64,000 nucleotides of DNA, from the NCBI GenBank assembly GCA_020744425.1, contig JAGMUV010000001.1:1984001-2048000 (forward strand), given 5' to 3'. Each line of letters starts with the position of its first letter. The first letter of the stretch is position 1. Source of the DNA: Dactylonectria macrodidyma (lineage: Eukaryota; Ascomycota; Sordariomycetes; Hypocreales; Nectriaceae). This document shows positions 30,012 to 40,126 of the stretch, one piece after another. Under the pieces are notes generated by a model. The model searched no databases, was not told where the DNA came from, and was given only the letters and a program-made list of their open reading frames with translations. The position numbers and the translations under genes were made by a program.

Positions 30012-30440
30012 TTAGCGCATATCGAAAAAGCTAAGCAGAGGACATACAAGTTCAGTCTGCAGTGCAGCACGGAGATTCATATCTTCGAAACCTCTCTTTC
30101 GATCCAACTCTTGCTTCGCTCCCTCTGAGCCTCTCAAGTGCAAATCTTTCAGAGCCTTGGCCTCGTTCTTGAGCTCCTCGCTCTGCCTCAACTTATCGTC
30201 GATAGCTTCGAGTTTCGCGAGCATTTCGCCCTGCAACTTCACTACCTCGTCTTTGAGCTTGATCTGTTCGTTGTCTAGCTCCTCCAAGCCTGCTACAGTA
30301 TTGTCGTGCACTTCTTGGAGCGTCGATGTCAGGGCTTCATCGACTTCCCGGTCCTCTTCGGCGCGACTGGCGTGCCTTGCTTGAAGGCTGGCTTCGTAGT
30401 TCGCTAGCAGCTTTGACAAATTCTGATTCCAGACATCCAT
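30012..30440 (-). CDS. Small coiled-coil protein
   Basis: A 142-residue intronless frame from the ATG at 30440 (MDVWNQNLSKLL). Residues about 20-115 are a nearly continuous coiled coil rich in Glu, Lys and Leu (LDNEQIKLKDEVVKLQGEM). No other domain. It is divergent from the pair of small plus-strand genes at 31003 and 31722. Function unknown. Confidence 0.6.
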   Translation of the reverse strand: MDVWNQNLSKLLANYEASLQARHASRAEEDREVDEALTSTLQEVHDNTVAGLEELDNEQIKLKDEVVKLQGEMLAKLEAIDDKLRQSEELKNEAKALKDLHLRGSEGAKQELDRKRGFEDMNLRAALQTELVCPLLSFFDMR

Positions 30441-31002
30441 TGCTGTACGATTTGCGAGAGCAGGATTGTAGTGCCGAGTGTCAGTGTTCCGATTGAGACA
30501 AGCTTGTGGCTATGAAGAGTTCGAGAGCCCGCCCCACCTCCCACCAACAGCCCCTATCGGGTCTCAAAGATTGCATGGACTAAATCCGCAAAACTGATTT
30601 CTTGAGTTTGAAAGCTGAGCTGGCAGCTTCAGCTGCATCCAATTAGCTTCCATCGCCCAGCCACGCCTTGGGGTGTTCGGTCAAGAGACATGCGCGCTTA
30701 TTCCCCTATTTCTATTGGGGCACGGCGGCTGCGACTCTGATTGGTCAGGCTGAAGAGGAATAGTTGGTTGGTGTAACGGCCGAAGCGCCACGATTGAGCA
30801 CTCGAGAGACCCCCCTTTGATAAAATCACGCTTTTCACCAAATGTTGATTGCATGATTCTGATTTGAGCGTGATCCACATTGTAAGTCACAATGAAGATA
30901 TTCCGGAGGAATGTAAGAGACATATAAGGGAGAGTATTCAAAGATGACATTAATTCTGCAACATCAAACCATTGATTACTTGTCACATCAAGATTCTCAA
31001 AC
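30441..31002. other. Intergenic, divergent promoters
   Basis: Upstream regions of the genes at 30012-30440 and 31003-31472. No repeat or conserved site noticed. Confidence 0.4.
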
Positions 31003-31472
31003 ATGGAGACTAGCGGAGATTTCGATCAGCTGTGCAATCAACTTCTGGAGTGCCAATGTGCCTGCTGGGCTTGGCAAGGCGCATACACAGGCGAGGTCGA
31101 CCGGAACATGCAACTTTGCACCGAGATAGAGCGACTGCATGCGTTGGTCGGGGCGCAGCAGACACGCATCTCGTACGTGACGCAAGAAAATCAGCGGCTC
31201 AACTTACTCATGGGGCATTTGGTAGCTCCCCTTTGAACCTCACCTAAAAGCTACGCTAACATCTTCAGATGCCCAAAGACATCGGTCCCCCGACCACATA
31301 CCAGGGCCAGGCTGTGGCGGCAACGAATGGACTGGCTGAAGATACTGGCAAGAGCTCTACTCCGGAGCCGGGAAAGAGCGAAGTTGTCCAGAAGCTAGAA
31401 AAGATGGCAGAACTCTCCGACAATCCTTCCCCTCCCCGTACTCCCGAGGCCTCTAAGAGTAATACAGAGTAG
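31003..31472 (+). CDS. Small two-exon coiled-coil protein
   Basis: Exons 31003-31221 and 31269-31472 give 140 residues. The 47-base intron has GTAGCT, a GCTAAC branch and CTTCAG, phase 0. The first exon (METSGDFDQLCNQLLEC) is Cys-containing and includes a short coiled coil (CTEIERLHALVGAQQ ... NQRLNLLM). The second exon is Pro/Ser/Glu-rich with EVVQKLEKMAEL. No family recognised. Confidence 0.6.
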
Positions 31473-31721
31473 CTGTATTTCTCAAGCTCGACTACCAATT
31501 GTATTCAATCCTCTCTTAGTCTCCTTGCTGTGTTTTTTTTTGTGACGTCCCCAAATGTGACAAGCCAATGTCTAAAGATAGAACCGAGCGGGGAAGGGTG
31601 TGACGGGGTTGTTTTGGGCTTGGTCTTGCTCTTTGAGTCCATCAGCTACGTATATATACCATACCAGTCGCCCAGAGACAGCAGTCAACTCCAACAGCAT
31701 TCAGCAAGATTTTCTCTCAAC

Positions 31722-32149
31722 ATGGACCAAGCTCACGTGGACCTTGTAAACACCCTCGATGACTTCCTCACGGATTTGTACAACTTGGATCAACAAGCCA
31801 AACGCTTAGTACACAGCCTGAGTCATCTTGAGTACCTCTGGAGCGAGTCTACAGCTGCAGCTCAGCGACTGCGAGCCCAGGCTCAAGATGTTGCTCGCAA
31901 AGTCTCCAAAAAGGTATGAGTTAACGCCGACGTATGGGGCTTGCTCTGAGATCAATCCAGCTCGACGAAGTCGATCCGCCCCCGCAGGAGGGAGATGAGC
32001 AGCCCATAGCACCATCTACCCCTACCAACCCAAATCCATGGAACATGAAAGCTGTCATTCCAATAGGCATATCATTGCCGAGATTGACTGCAGCCCCAGG
32101 TATTTCAGGCGGCGAACCAAGCCTCACCGGGGGTGGGAAGCAAAGTTAG
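31722..32149 (+). CDS. Small two-exon helical protein
   Basis: Exons 31722-31913 and 31961-32149 give 126 residues. The 47-base intron has GTATGA and a ATCCAG acceptor, phase 0. A tatatata sequence is about 75 bases before the ATG (MDQAHVDLVNTLDDFL). The first exon is a long amphipathic helix (LYNLDQQAKRLVHSL ... QRLRAQAQDVARK); the second is Pro/Gly-rich. It has the same two-exon, helix-then-disordered plan as its neighbour at 31003-31472, but no clear sequence match. Function unknown. Confidence 0.6.
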
Positions 32150-33015
32150 CTTGTTTCTCTTCTCGGTAGGGTTGCGTACCCCCATGTCCATCGTTTAACC
32201 ATGGCTGGTTGTCACGGGGAGCACACCTCTTTGGGTATCGACCATTTCACCCCAGCTCTCGGAGCCCAGGCTTTGAGTCAAACACTTGCCTTGTGCTGAA
32301 AGCTGGCGCACAATTTCTCTTTATGCGCTTTTCACCCACTCATTTAGTTACAGCAGCGCACACCTGAATAACATCTATTTCATCTCCCTTGCTGTGATAT
32401 CAAGATTCTGACATGTCGCATATGCTTTCTTTTCATTTCGCCATACTAACAGGCCTTAATGTTACTATCCAACCTTCTCTCAGCATATCACATCCCAGCA
32501 TGCAAGTTGGTGGCGTGGCACTACTTCGTCCAATGGACTCGCTAGAAGCCAGTGGTTTGTCTAGATATAAAGACTGGTCGCTTCCCTCATATCATCTCCT
32601 CGTCTTCCGTCTCCCCTCTAACACGATTGGTGATGCAGACAGTTGTCCACTATCACGAGCTAATAGAAATGGACTAAAGAGCGCACATGATGAATAGTAA
32701 CAAAGATCTTTGATTTCCACAATGTGAGGCCTCGTGGTGCGCTGTTATACACCGCAGCAACAACTCTCATGGTGTAGTGGCACGTGCTTAGTAACCTAGC
32801 TAGTCACAACATCCACCCAACACGAGCATCACGGGGGTGGTAACCAAGTGAAGCAGGGGCCTGCCGGGTAAGTCTCGGGTGTGCACGGGTACATAAAGAC
32901 TACCATCCTCCCCGCCCAAGCAAGAGGCTCTCGCAGTTGCTTGTCAATCGCCCATACCACCGTCTCACTACCGCGTGCCATTCTGCGAAGCTCAGAATTT
33001 ACTCTATGCCCCAGG
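32150..33015. other. Intergenic, no supported gene
   Basis: A plus-strand frame of about 94 codons at 32413 lacks domain or splice support. The rest is upstream sequence of the JmjC gene. Confidence 0.4.
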
Positions 33016-35862
33016 ATGGCAGGCGAGAGCATTGAGGAGCTCGCGAACGAGGTTACAAGCCTCCAGATCCGAGCAGATTCCTTCGACAGCTTGGCCAAAG
33101 AACTGGTTGCACTCCTGCCGTCTCGTTCACAGGATAAAACACGGCAACGAAGTCGGGGTGGCAACAGCGCAACTGATGGCCGAACCAGGCATCATTTCCA
33201 TGACCAGGATCAATTCGATGACCAAGATCAATTCGATGTCCAGGACCAATTCGATGTCCAGGGCATGTGGAGAATCGCTGATAAACTTCTTGCTCTGGTA
33301 AACCCTCTCCGACAAGATATTGGGAATCTCGCAAGCAAGATCAAATCGCAACAACAAGCTAGTGGAGCAAGGACATCGCCGTCACAGATCAAGCCCAGAA
33401 CTCCTCTGCCCACTGAACCCAAAGACCACAGAGGAAATGGCAAGGGCGGTGAAAATGAGCGCGAGAATGGCTGCGGAGAGGATAACTACGCCGAGGAGAA
33501 TGGCCCCGAGGTGGACAATCACGTTGAGGAGGACAGCCACGTCGAGGTGGACAGCCACGTCGAGGTGGACAGCCACGTTGAGGAGGACAGCCAGGCTGAG
33601 GAGAACAGCCAGGTTGAGGGGGGCAGCCATGCCGAGGAGGACCTTGAGGAGGAGAATGATACTGAAAGTGGGGAAGAGGGAGATAACTACGTCGAGGGGG
33701 GTATTGACGCTGCGGAGGAGCATGAAACCGAGGTTGACGCCGAAGAGGAGGACGAGGACGAGGAGGAGAATAACGCTGGGGAGGCCGTCGAGGAGGCCGT
33801 CGAGGAAGACGTCGGGAACGACGTCGAGGAGGACGTCGAGGAGGAGAATGACGCCGAAAGGAACAGAGCAGTGGAGGACAACCACGCTGGAGAGGAAGCA
33901 AGCGACGCCCCGACACCGACTCGCGATCTGCCAACAGAACAAGATCCAGCAGGTCTTTTTATCCTGACGCGCGATCAACTGGGCGAGCGTCTGCCAGATA
34001 CACTATACCAACTGTCACAAGACCCAGATTTTGCGAATAGGGCAAAAATACCGTGGATAAAACAGGACGCCTTGGGCGCAGGCATCGAGAAGCAATTAGT
34101 GCCAAAGGATGACTGCGATACGAAATTCAACATCTTCAAGGCACGGCGAGATGGCGGCATGAACATCTACAAAGACGACCTAGAAGAAGGAAGGGACTTC
34201 GAATGGCCAGACTTCAGTGAAATTGGGGACATCCCAACCAAAGAACAAGCGGTCAAGGCTTTGGCGAACTTCTTACGGAAGCCAGACAAAATGGTCTCCT
34301 ATTTCAGCGGAATCATGGAGTCGGAGCTCTATGATGCATGCCCTCTGTACCCGGGTAAGGTGCTCGCCGATACGAAGGCACTCACACACGCCAATCAAAC
34401 TTACACCCACCTCGGCAAGAAGGGATCAGCGACAGCGATGCACCAGGAAGATGCGAATTTCTGGTCTGCCAATGTGTGTTTTGGTGGAGCAAAGCTCTGG
34501 ATCGCCATCGCAGAACACCACACCGAGAAGTTTGAAGCCTGGGTGCGCGCCAACTGGACATGCAATACCTGCCCGCAGTTCGTTCGTCATCTGAACATGT
34601 TTTTTGGACTAGAGCAACTGAAGGGTGCAGAAGTTGAATTTGAAGTCTTTGTCCAAGGCCCAGGAGATATGGTGGTCACAAAGCCATATCAGTACCACCA
34701 GGTGTTCAATGTTGAGCATTCTCTGGCTATTTCGATCAACTCACTAGCTCCTGGACAAACCCCAGCATTTTTCAACCATGATCGGCCACTCGAAGTCTGT
34801 AACGAATGTGGCTTGAGGAACCTGTGCGGGAGAGAAGGGTTTCACGTACTACTAGTTGACTCCGATGGCCCCAATGACTCCGATGCAGCAGCGGCAAGTC
34901 TGGGGCAGAAGAGGACGGCGTCCGAACATACCGCCAACATAGGGAAACGGAGAAAAACGACCGGCAACAGAAAAAAGGACTGGGTTGATGCAGTTCCGGC
35001 ACGCAGGAGCTCGCGGACAGCAAGACATGAAGCCGTCAGTCTCCCTATCAGCATCGGCGAGGACGTTGACAAACGGGCAGAAAGACTCAGCATGATGGAA
35101 GAACACCGCAGGCAGGGCCGATTTGTCGTTACTCCGCCCCTAAAGGAGGGCGAAACCATGGCAGACGACCCAGTTCGTCTCGCATTGGCAATCCTAAGCC
35201 GGGATGCTGTCAAGCAACTCATGAAGGCCATAAAGTGCTCGAAAAGGTCACCGAAAGAATGGGCTCGGAAGCCTCTAGACGAACTCGAGCTGAACAGTGG
35301 CAACCCAGCCTACATATCTATCGCACGACGGAGCAAGCAAATGAATGAGACCGAAGAAAAGACCGACTACAGTAAGATTACTAATAGGCACGATCAATTG
35401 CAGTTTGCGAACGACTGCCAAGCTTTGAGAGACGCAAGGAACGTCGATCGTTTGCCGAGTAACGTTGTTGATGAGATTTGCGAAATGAGCAGCTCAACTC
35501 GTCAACAAGTCCAGGAACGCAATAAGGAAGGGATAAAATGGAGAAGCATATGTGGGAAGCTGAAGTACGGACCAGGGCTCCTGGCACTGATCCCCTGCTG
35601 TAGCATTGGCCAGAGCCCATTTGATGTTAGCTCAAGGGATTACACAGTACTTGCCAAGGAGAAGGAAAACGGGCACCTCCGAAGGTTTCATGAGTTACTG
35701 GACAGTGACTATGCGAGATTAATTTGTGACGCAGCGGAAGCTTGGCTCAAGGCGGTGGATGAGGGGAAGCAATTCGGTCTTGACGATATTGGCAGCGGCG
35801 TTGACTGGGATAACCTGGGGGAAGACGAGATCGTGAGGAAACTTGAACCCCTGGTCCAATGA
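33016..35862 (+). CDS. JmjC-domain protein (putative 2-oxoglutarate/Fe(II) dioxygenase)
   Basis: A 948-residue intronless frame from the ATG at 33016 (MAGESIEELANEV); the longer open frame upstream has no ATG. Residues about 60-80 repeat DQDQFD. Residues about 145-305 are a very acidic tract of Glu/Asp/Val repeats. The JmjC core spans about 430-580: SATAMHQEDANFWSANV supplies His476 and Glu478, GAKLWIAI the strand, and VVTKPYQYHQVFN the second iron His561. A Cys-rich segment (CNECGLRNLCGREGFH) follows, then a bipartite basic region. The family demethylates histone or other lysines using 2-oxoglutarate and O2. The iron triad looks intact. Substrate unknown. An intronless large gene in an accessory region is noteworthy. 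Confidence 0.8.
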   Translation: MAGESIEELANEVTSLQIRADSFDSLAKELVALLPSRSQDKTRQRSRGGNSATDGRTRHHFHDQDQFDDQDQFDVQDQFDVQGMWRIADKLLALVNPLRQDIGNLASKIKSQQQASGARTSPSQIKPRTPLPTEPKDHRGNGKGGENERENGCGEDNYAEENGPEVDNHVEEDSHVEVDSHVEVDSHVEEDSQAEENSQVEGGSHAEEDLEEENDTESGEEGDNYVEGGIDAAEEHETEVDAEEEDEDEEENNAGEAVEEAVEEDVGNDVEEDVEEENDAERNRAVEDNHAGEEASDAPTPTRDLPTEQDPAGLFILTRDQLGERLPDTLYQLSQDPDFANRAKIPWIKQDALGAGIEKQLVPKDDCDTKFNIFKARRDGGMNIYKDDLEEGRDFEWPDFSEIGDIPTKEQAVKALANFLRKPDKMVSYFSGIMESELYDACPLYPGKVLADTKALTHANQTYTHLGKKGSATAMHQEDANFWSANVCFGGAKLWIAIAEHHTEKFEAWVRANWTCNTCPQFVRHLNMFFGLEQLKGAEVEFEVFVQGPGDMVVTKPYQYHQVFNVEHSLAISINSLAPGQTPAFFNHDRPLEVCNECGLRNLCGREGFHVLLVDSDGPNDSDAAAASLGQKRTASEHTANIGKRRKTTGNRKKDWVDAVPARRSSRTARHEAVSLPISIGEDVDKRAERLSMMEEHRRQGRFVVTPPLKEGETMADDPVRLALAILSRDAVKQLMKAIKCSKRSPKEWARKPLDELELNSGNPAYISIARRSKQMNETEEKTDYSKITNRHDQLQFANDCQALRDARNVDRLPSNVVDEICEMSSSTRQQVQERNKEGIKWRSICGKLKYGPGLLALIPCCSIGQSPFDVSSRDYTVLAKEKENGHLRRFHELLDSDYARLICDAAEAWLKAVDEGKQFGLDDIGSGVDWDNLGEDEIVRKLEPLVQ

Positions 35863-36494
35863 GAAAGTAATGAATTGATTGTATGATATTTTAATTAAGA
35901 AGCATCGAGAAAGGTCATATCTATGTGAGGAGGGGAAAGAGAAGTGAAAGCGATATGTTTTCGCTGGAGGTGGGAGGTGATTATATAAGCACTAAAGGGA
36001 ATTCCCCTTAGTGATGACAAAGCTAACAAGTCGGAACATCCCGGCCGGCTAGATGCCTCAGCCCACAACCCGGGATCAATCGGAAATCCCTCGCCTGACC
36101 GGGTGAGCACACAACACATAAATACAGTGACAGGACCTTCCTAGTTGATCTCATTTACGATTTCTGGCTTCACAGGATATATGATGACCGTATTCTATTG
36201 CATTGGACCCCTGAATCGGACTGTATGACTGTCTCACCGCTAGTCACGCGACTGGCACCTATTCATGCGTCAAGACGGAAAGCTAGGCACGGGGAAATGA
36301 CTAAAGAATGAGGCCAAAGAGACCGAAATGGGGATAACTTCAAGAGGCAATGAACAAGCAGATCCTCAAGTAGGTCAGCCTGCGGCGGTCGGTTGTTGCA
36401 TCTACATCGGAGGAGTTAACCATGTCTACACCCTCAGAAAAAGCATCTGAGTCTTGTTCCATGTTTTGGTGCTTAACTATTGGTTTCTATCATA
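35863..36494. other. Intergenic, no supported gene
   Basis: Tail region of the JmjC gene facing the zinc-finger pseudogene. No repeat or gene recognised. Confidence 0.4.
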
Positions 36495-37467
36495 TTATCT
36501 ACATAATGTAGTTTTCTTGTGCCGGTTTAAATTCCAGTTACAGCTGAAAGTCTGCCCGCAGCTACAACTAACGGCCTGCTTTGCATGTGTCCCCTTGTAG
36601 CGCGTCGGATCTGTATGTATGAGCTCATGGTTTAAAGGCACTCTTTCTGGAGAAGGATTTTCCGCAGCTGCTGCAGGTATGCCTCTGCTGTAAATGTGTG
36701 ACCTCGTGTCTTGTCAAATTGTGCCTCCGTTGAAAGGAAATTCCACAGGTCTCGCAAGTAAAATGCTTCCCATTTGTATGTGACTTCTCATGGCGCCGTA
36801 AATTACTACGATTGCTGCAAGATGTTCCACGGCTGCTGCAGCTAAAGGCCTTTTCACTTGTATGTGTGAACATATGATTTTCTAGATCGTCCTTTCGGTG
36901 GAATTTCTTTCCACAGCTACAGGGAAAGGGCCACTCGTCTGTATGTATGATCGCATGGCGTTTTAATCCAGCTGGCTTTTTGAAAGACTTTTCGCAATAT
37001 GGGCATTTAACGCGCTTCTTGATTTTATTTGTGATCGGGTCGGAAACCGCGAACGCTCCGCCCCTGTCATCGTGTGTGGAAGCGTCGACCGTTCTATGTT
37101 GGGCTTGTTTCTCGGAGGATACCAGGACCTCGAATTGGAACGAGAGATGCTGATGATAGGGTTCTTGACTGGAGAAGGTCTCTGCTGTTTGAGGAAGGTT
37201 GGCTGTTCTATCTTGAGAATATTGTGATGGAAGCTCGGGAATGCGTGGGAGAAGTTGAACAGTAGTCGGAAGTTCTTGGCTAGGGAAGGGATTTGCTATT
37301 CGATCAAGCTCGAAACGGGGTGGGACAAGAACAGTAGTTGGAAGTCCTTGGCTAAGGAAGGGATTTGGTTTTTGATCAAGCTCGGAAATGAATGGCTTTT
37401 CTCAAGCCACATTACATTGCCGTTTGGGTCTGCGTGCAAGGTCTTGTAGACACTCGAGGGTCGACAT
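36495..37467 (-). pseudogene. Six-finger C2H2 protein gene with in-frame stop and frameshift
   Basis: From an ATG at 37467 the frame runs 21 codons to TGA at 37402-37404, then stays open from 37401 to 36625. That stretch carries a Pro-rich repeat region (SQELPTTVQLLPRIPELP) and C2H2 fingers: CPYCEKSFKKPAGLKRHAIIH, a shortened CSCGKKF ... HMFTH, CSSRGTSC ... RHEKSH, and CETCGISFQRRHNLTRHEVTH. The fifth finger (CSSCGKSFSRKSA) then breaks by one base and ends at 36625. In the next frame the sequence continues LNHELIH and a sixth finger CSCGQTFSCNWNLNRHKK to a stop at 36495. Two lesions suggest a pseudogene, although an unseen intron at the 5' end could rescue the first. Confidence 0.6.
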
Positions 37468-37574
37468 TAAGCGGTCTCGTGAATACTGAAATGAATAAAG
37501 TAACTTGATTATATCAATCTATCAAGGAGATATGCATGTAAAGTAGGGCTTGTGACGGAGATCCCATGTGACAG

Positions 37575-38976
37575 TCAGACGGAGAAGTTGGACTCCAGGG
37601 GCCGTGATATGATCTGCAACCCGTCTTGATCGGTGAACACAACTGTGTAACCTACCGGGTCATCAAGTTCAAAATGGATGGAATAGATCTTCTTTTCTGG
37701 AAGAGGGAACTTGAACACGCTCTCTTTAGCATTTTCAAGCTGAATTCGGTGTTTGCCCCTGCATAGTTCGACTTGCACAATCTCTGCCGTGCGTGGAAAC
37801 CCCGCAACCGCCTGGTATCGTGAGGCTTGTAGACGACTGACGTGTGCGAACGATTCCCAAGCAAGGAATGTTATCTGCCTAGATAACTATTAGTACTGAT
37901 TTCGGCGAGAAGGGGCAATCATACAGTGTCAACTCCGACCCTTTGTGGCTTTGAACTCCTTCATGTTCAACATCAAATAACTGCTGAATACCTCGCCCTT
38001 CAAGCCAAACCAAAAGCTTATCGGGTTCATGACGAACAGAGAACAGAGTACCAGCAGGAGTGAGATATAAGATATCGCCAAAAGAGTCGGACACGATCGT
38101 TTGGTTTTTTTTGAGGGTATAGTTAAATTGCTTGAAGCTCAACTGGTTCGAGATCTTGGAAGAAAACTCTGTAAAAGATCGACCAGATTGAGAGTGAGTA
38201 TCAAGGGGTTTGCCCTGGCTAGCGGGACCCCTCGCATAACCGGCTCGTTTTCGATATGGCGTGGCCGAGCATTCGAATCCATTCAGATTGCATCTGGAGC
38301 AGCTCCCCCGCTGCGGTTCGCACTTTCGATGAGCCAGTTGGCATTGCTCACATGCATTAGCGACTCGTTTTTGAGGTGGCGTGATCGAGCATTCGAATCC
38401 CTTCCGAGTGCATCTAGAGCATTTCCCCGGTGGCCGCTGTTCGCACTTTACACGAGCCAGTCGGCATTGCTCACATGCATTGGCGGTTCTATTGCATGCA
38501 CGACTTTGCTCATGTCGCTCTCGTTCTATTCTTTTTTTGAAGAGCTTCGAGCAAAATTTGCATTGTTTATCTTTGCTCTTTGGGTTGGAGTTCGATATCG
38601 AGGTTGCATGCGGAAGGACTGCGACGCTTGCAGCAAGATCCTTTGATGGCTCCTGCAATGGCAGCACTGGCCCTGGTGATGGAGGGTCATTATACGCCGG
38701 CGCGATCGACCGGTCAACTGGCTGATATTGCTCTGACGGCAGGATTGGCGATGGCTCGCACGGCTGTGGTCGTTGGGAGTCATCACACTGCTCTGGCGAC
38801 TGAAGGTATTGAGAGTTGGGCTGCTTCACGTCATGTAATCGCGGTTCAGGACGTAGTTGAGCACCAGGATAACCCACACTCGGTGCTTGCGGATCTTGCA
38901 GCTTGGGATAGAAGTGTTGAGGCCCATTGTTGCCGCACTGGGCTATCGGCTCAAGATATCGGCAAGAAACAATCAT
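37575..38976 (-). CDS. Protein with C2H2-like finger and two tandem Zn(II)2Cys6 clusters
   Basis: Exons 37925-38976 and 37575-37878 give 451 residues. The 46-base intron has GTATGA, a TACTAAT branch and CTAG, joining in phase. Residues 1-130 are Pro/Gln/Ser-rich. A C2H2-like CKFCSKLFKKRIERERH follows at about 137. Then two complete binuclear clusters lie back to back: ACEQCRLARVKCEQ with CSRCTRKGFEC, and ACEQCQLAHRKCEP with CSRCNLNGFEC. Each keeps all six Cys in the usual spacing. The C-terminal 180 residues (DILYLTPAGTLFSVRHEP, KIYSIHFELDDP) look beta-rich and are unlike the fungal-specific transcription factor domain. It is probably a DNA-binding regulator. Two clusters in one protein is unusual. 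Confidence 0.75.
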
Positions 38977-39370
38977 AGTGTTTGAAGAGTTGCCTAGGTC
39001 ACTCAGCTGAAGGGAACTGAGAAATTTAATAGATCCATCTTGGGAAGTATTGGAACGTCCTTGCTGGCCGGCCTAGCGGTCTCCTGCCCCGCAGGCTAAT
39101 CAGCCGGGCAAGCCAATGCTACCTTTTTTGTAACATAGAATTTATGGGGCCCTAAGCCTGGGAACAAAGGCAATTCGGGCACCAGGGGGTTGAGTTGTGG
39201 CTGGCCATGCAACCATGGAATAACAGCGCACGGACGATGGTACTTGATGAGATGGTGTTGAGATGGCCCACACTACCTTGACGTCTGGAAATGGCATTTG
39301 AGTTACTTGTCCTACGGGCAGTCCTGTTCCTAGATGTGCCTCGATTGTTGAATAACCCTGAGAACTCATA
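38977..39370. other. Intergenic; part of a duplicated segment
   Basis: The 39290-39365 stretch (agttacttgtcctacggg) recurs in diverged form near 44396-44460. A minus-strand frame at 39142-39402 is open but unsupported. Confidence 0.4.
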
Positions 39371-39665
39371 TCACCTTTTATCGTTTTCCGTCGGCTTAAC
39401 ACCTTTCAGCCACTCCACAACCGCTACGTGTTCCTTAACACTCTGACTGTCGTCCATCAGGAAGTCGATCTGTTTCTTTCCCCTCTGACTGTCGTCCATC
39501 AGGAGGTCGATCGAGGTCGTCACTCTCATGAGGTCGAGCGAGCCCATCATCCTCAGGAAATTACCCATCGCAGATTTCGAGTCCATCCGGACCCCAGGCC
39601 CAGCTTGAGGAGGTCAGGGGCCATACGAAAGTCTGGGAATACGAGGACTTACTGGTGTTGCTCAT
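39371..39665 (-). CDS. Small two-exon protein with internal repeat
   Basis: Exons 39653-39665 and 39371-39603 give 81 residues in phase. The 49-base intron has GTAAGT and a TCAAG acceptor. The first exon encodes only MSNT plus one base. A TATATAA sequence lies near 39750 on the same strand. Residues about 36-64 contain IDLLMDDSQRGKKQ and IDFLMDDSQSVKEH, a 15-residue tandem repeat. A diverged copy of the promoter and start of this gene exists near 44700-44950. Function unknown. Confidence 0.5.
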
Positions 39666-39839
39666 ATTGAGTTCTTTGGGACTGAAGGCTGTGTTGAGAT
39701 AGTTGAGGGACGCTGTGGTTGAGTGTTTGGAGGAACTCAATGTCTCCTTATATAATGCCTCGCTCCTGCGAGTTTCTTAACCACAGGCGGGCAATTCAAG
39801 TGCAAAGTTTTTACACGCCTACAGAGTTTGCCTTATGCA

Positions 39840-40015
39840 AGTGAAATGCATTCTCTCAACCACATCACATTGCCGTCAGGGTCTGCGTGCCAGGATCAGT
39901 AAGATGTGATAATGGAGCGAAAGATGCTGCCACACCCTAGTTGACGCCCAAGGCTGGCATTAACCGGTCCCGGCATGCAGTGTCATCACACTGCTCTAGT
40001 GACTGAAGGCGGAAG
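39840..40015 (-). repeat. Shrunken duplicate of the 37.4-38.8 kb locus
   Basis: The stretch 39978-40008 (tcatcacactgctctagtga) matches 38779-38810 inside the zinc-cluster gene. The stretch 39865-39970 (acattgccgtcagggtctgc, ggcattaaccggtc) matches 37415-37480 at the start of the zinc-finger pseudogene. The order is the same, with the 1.3 kb between them missing. It also contains a short frame HADPDGNVMWLRECISLA. Confidence 0.55.
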
Positions 40016-40126
40016 GGTTTCGAACAGGGGGCTTTTAGAAACCCAAGGATCAACTCTGGGCTAGACGGGAGAGGGGCACTTGAAAAGGCCGGGAAGAGGA
40101 TTGAACGTAGTCCGTCGACAGCAATT

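Noticed and set aside
33382..33978. Minus-strand 181-198 codon frames opposite the JmjC gene
   Set aside because: Shadows of the acidic repeat tract; the plus strand has a complete domain protein.
39840..39900. HADPDGNVMWLREC frame as the end of a glyoxalase-type (VOC) gene
   Set aside because: The DPDGN motif is suggestive, but only about 20 codons are visible, and copies at 37.4 and 44.9 kb do not preserve it in an open gene.
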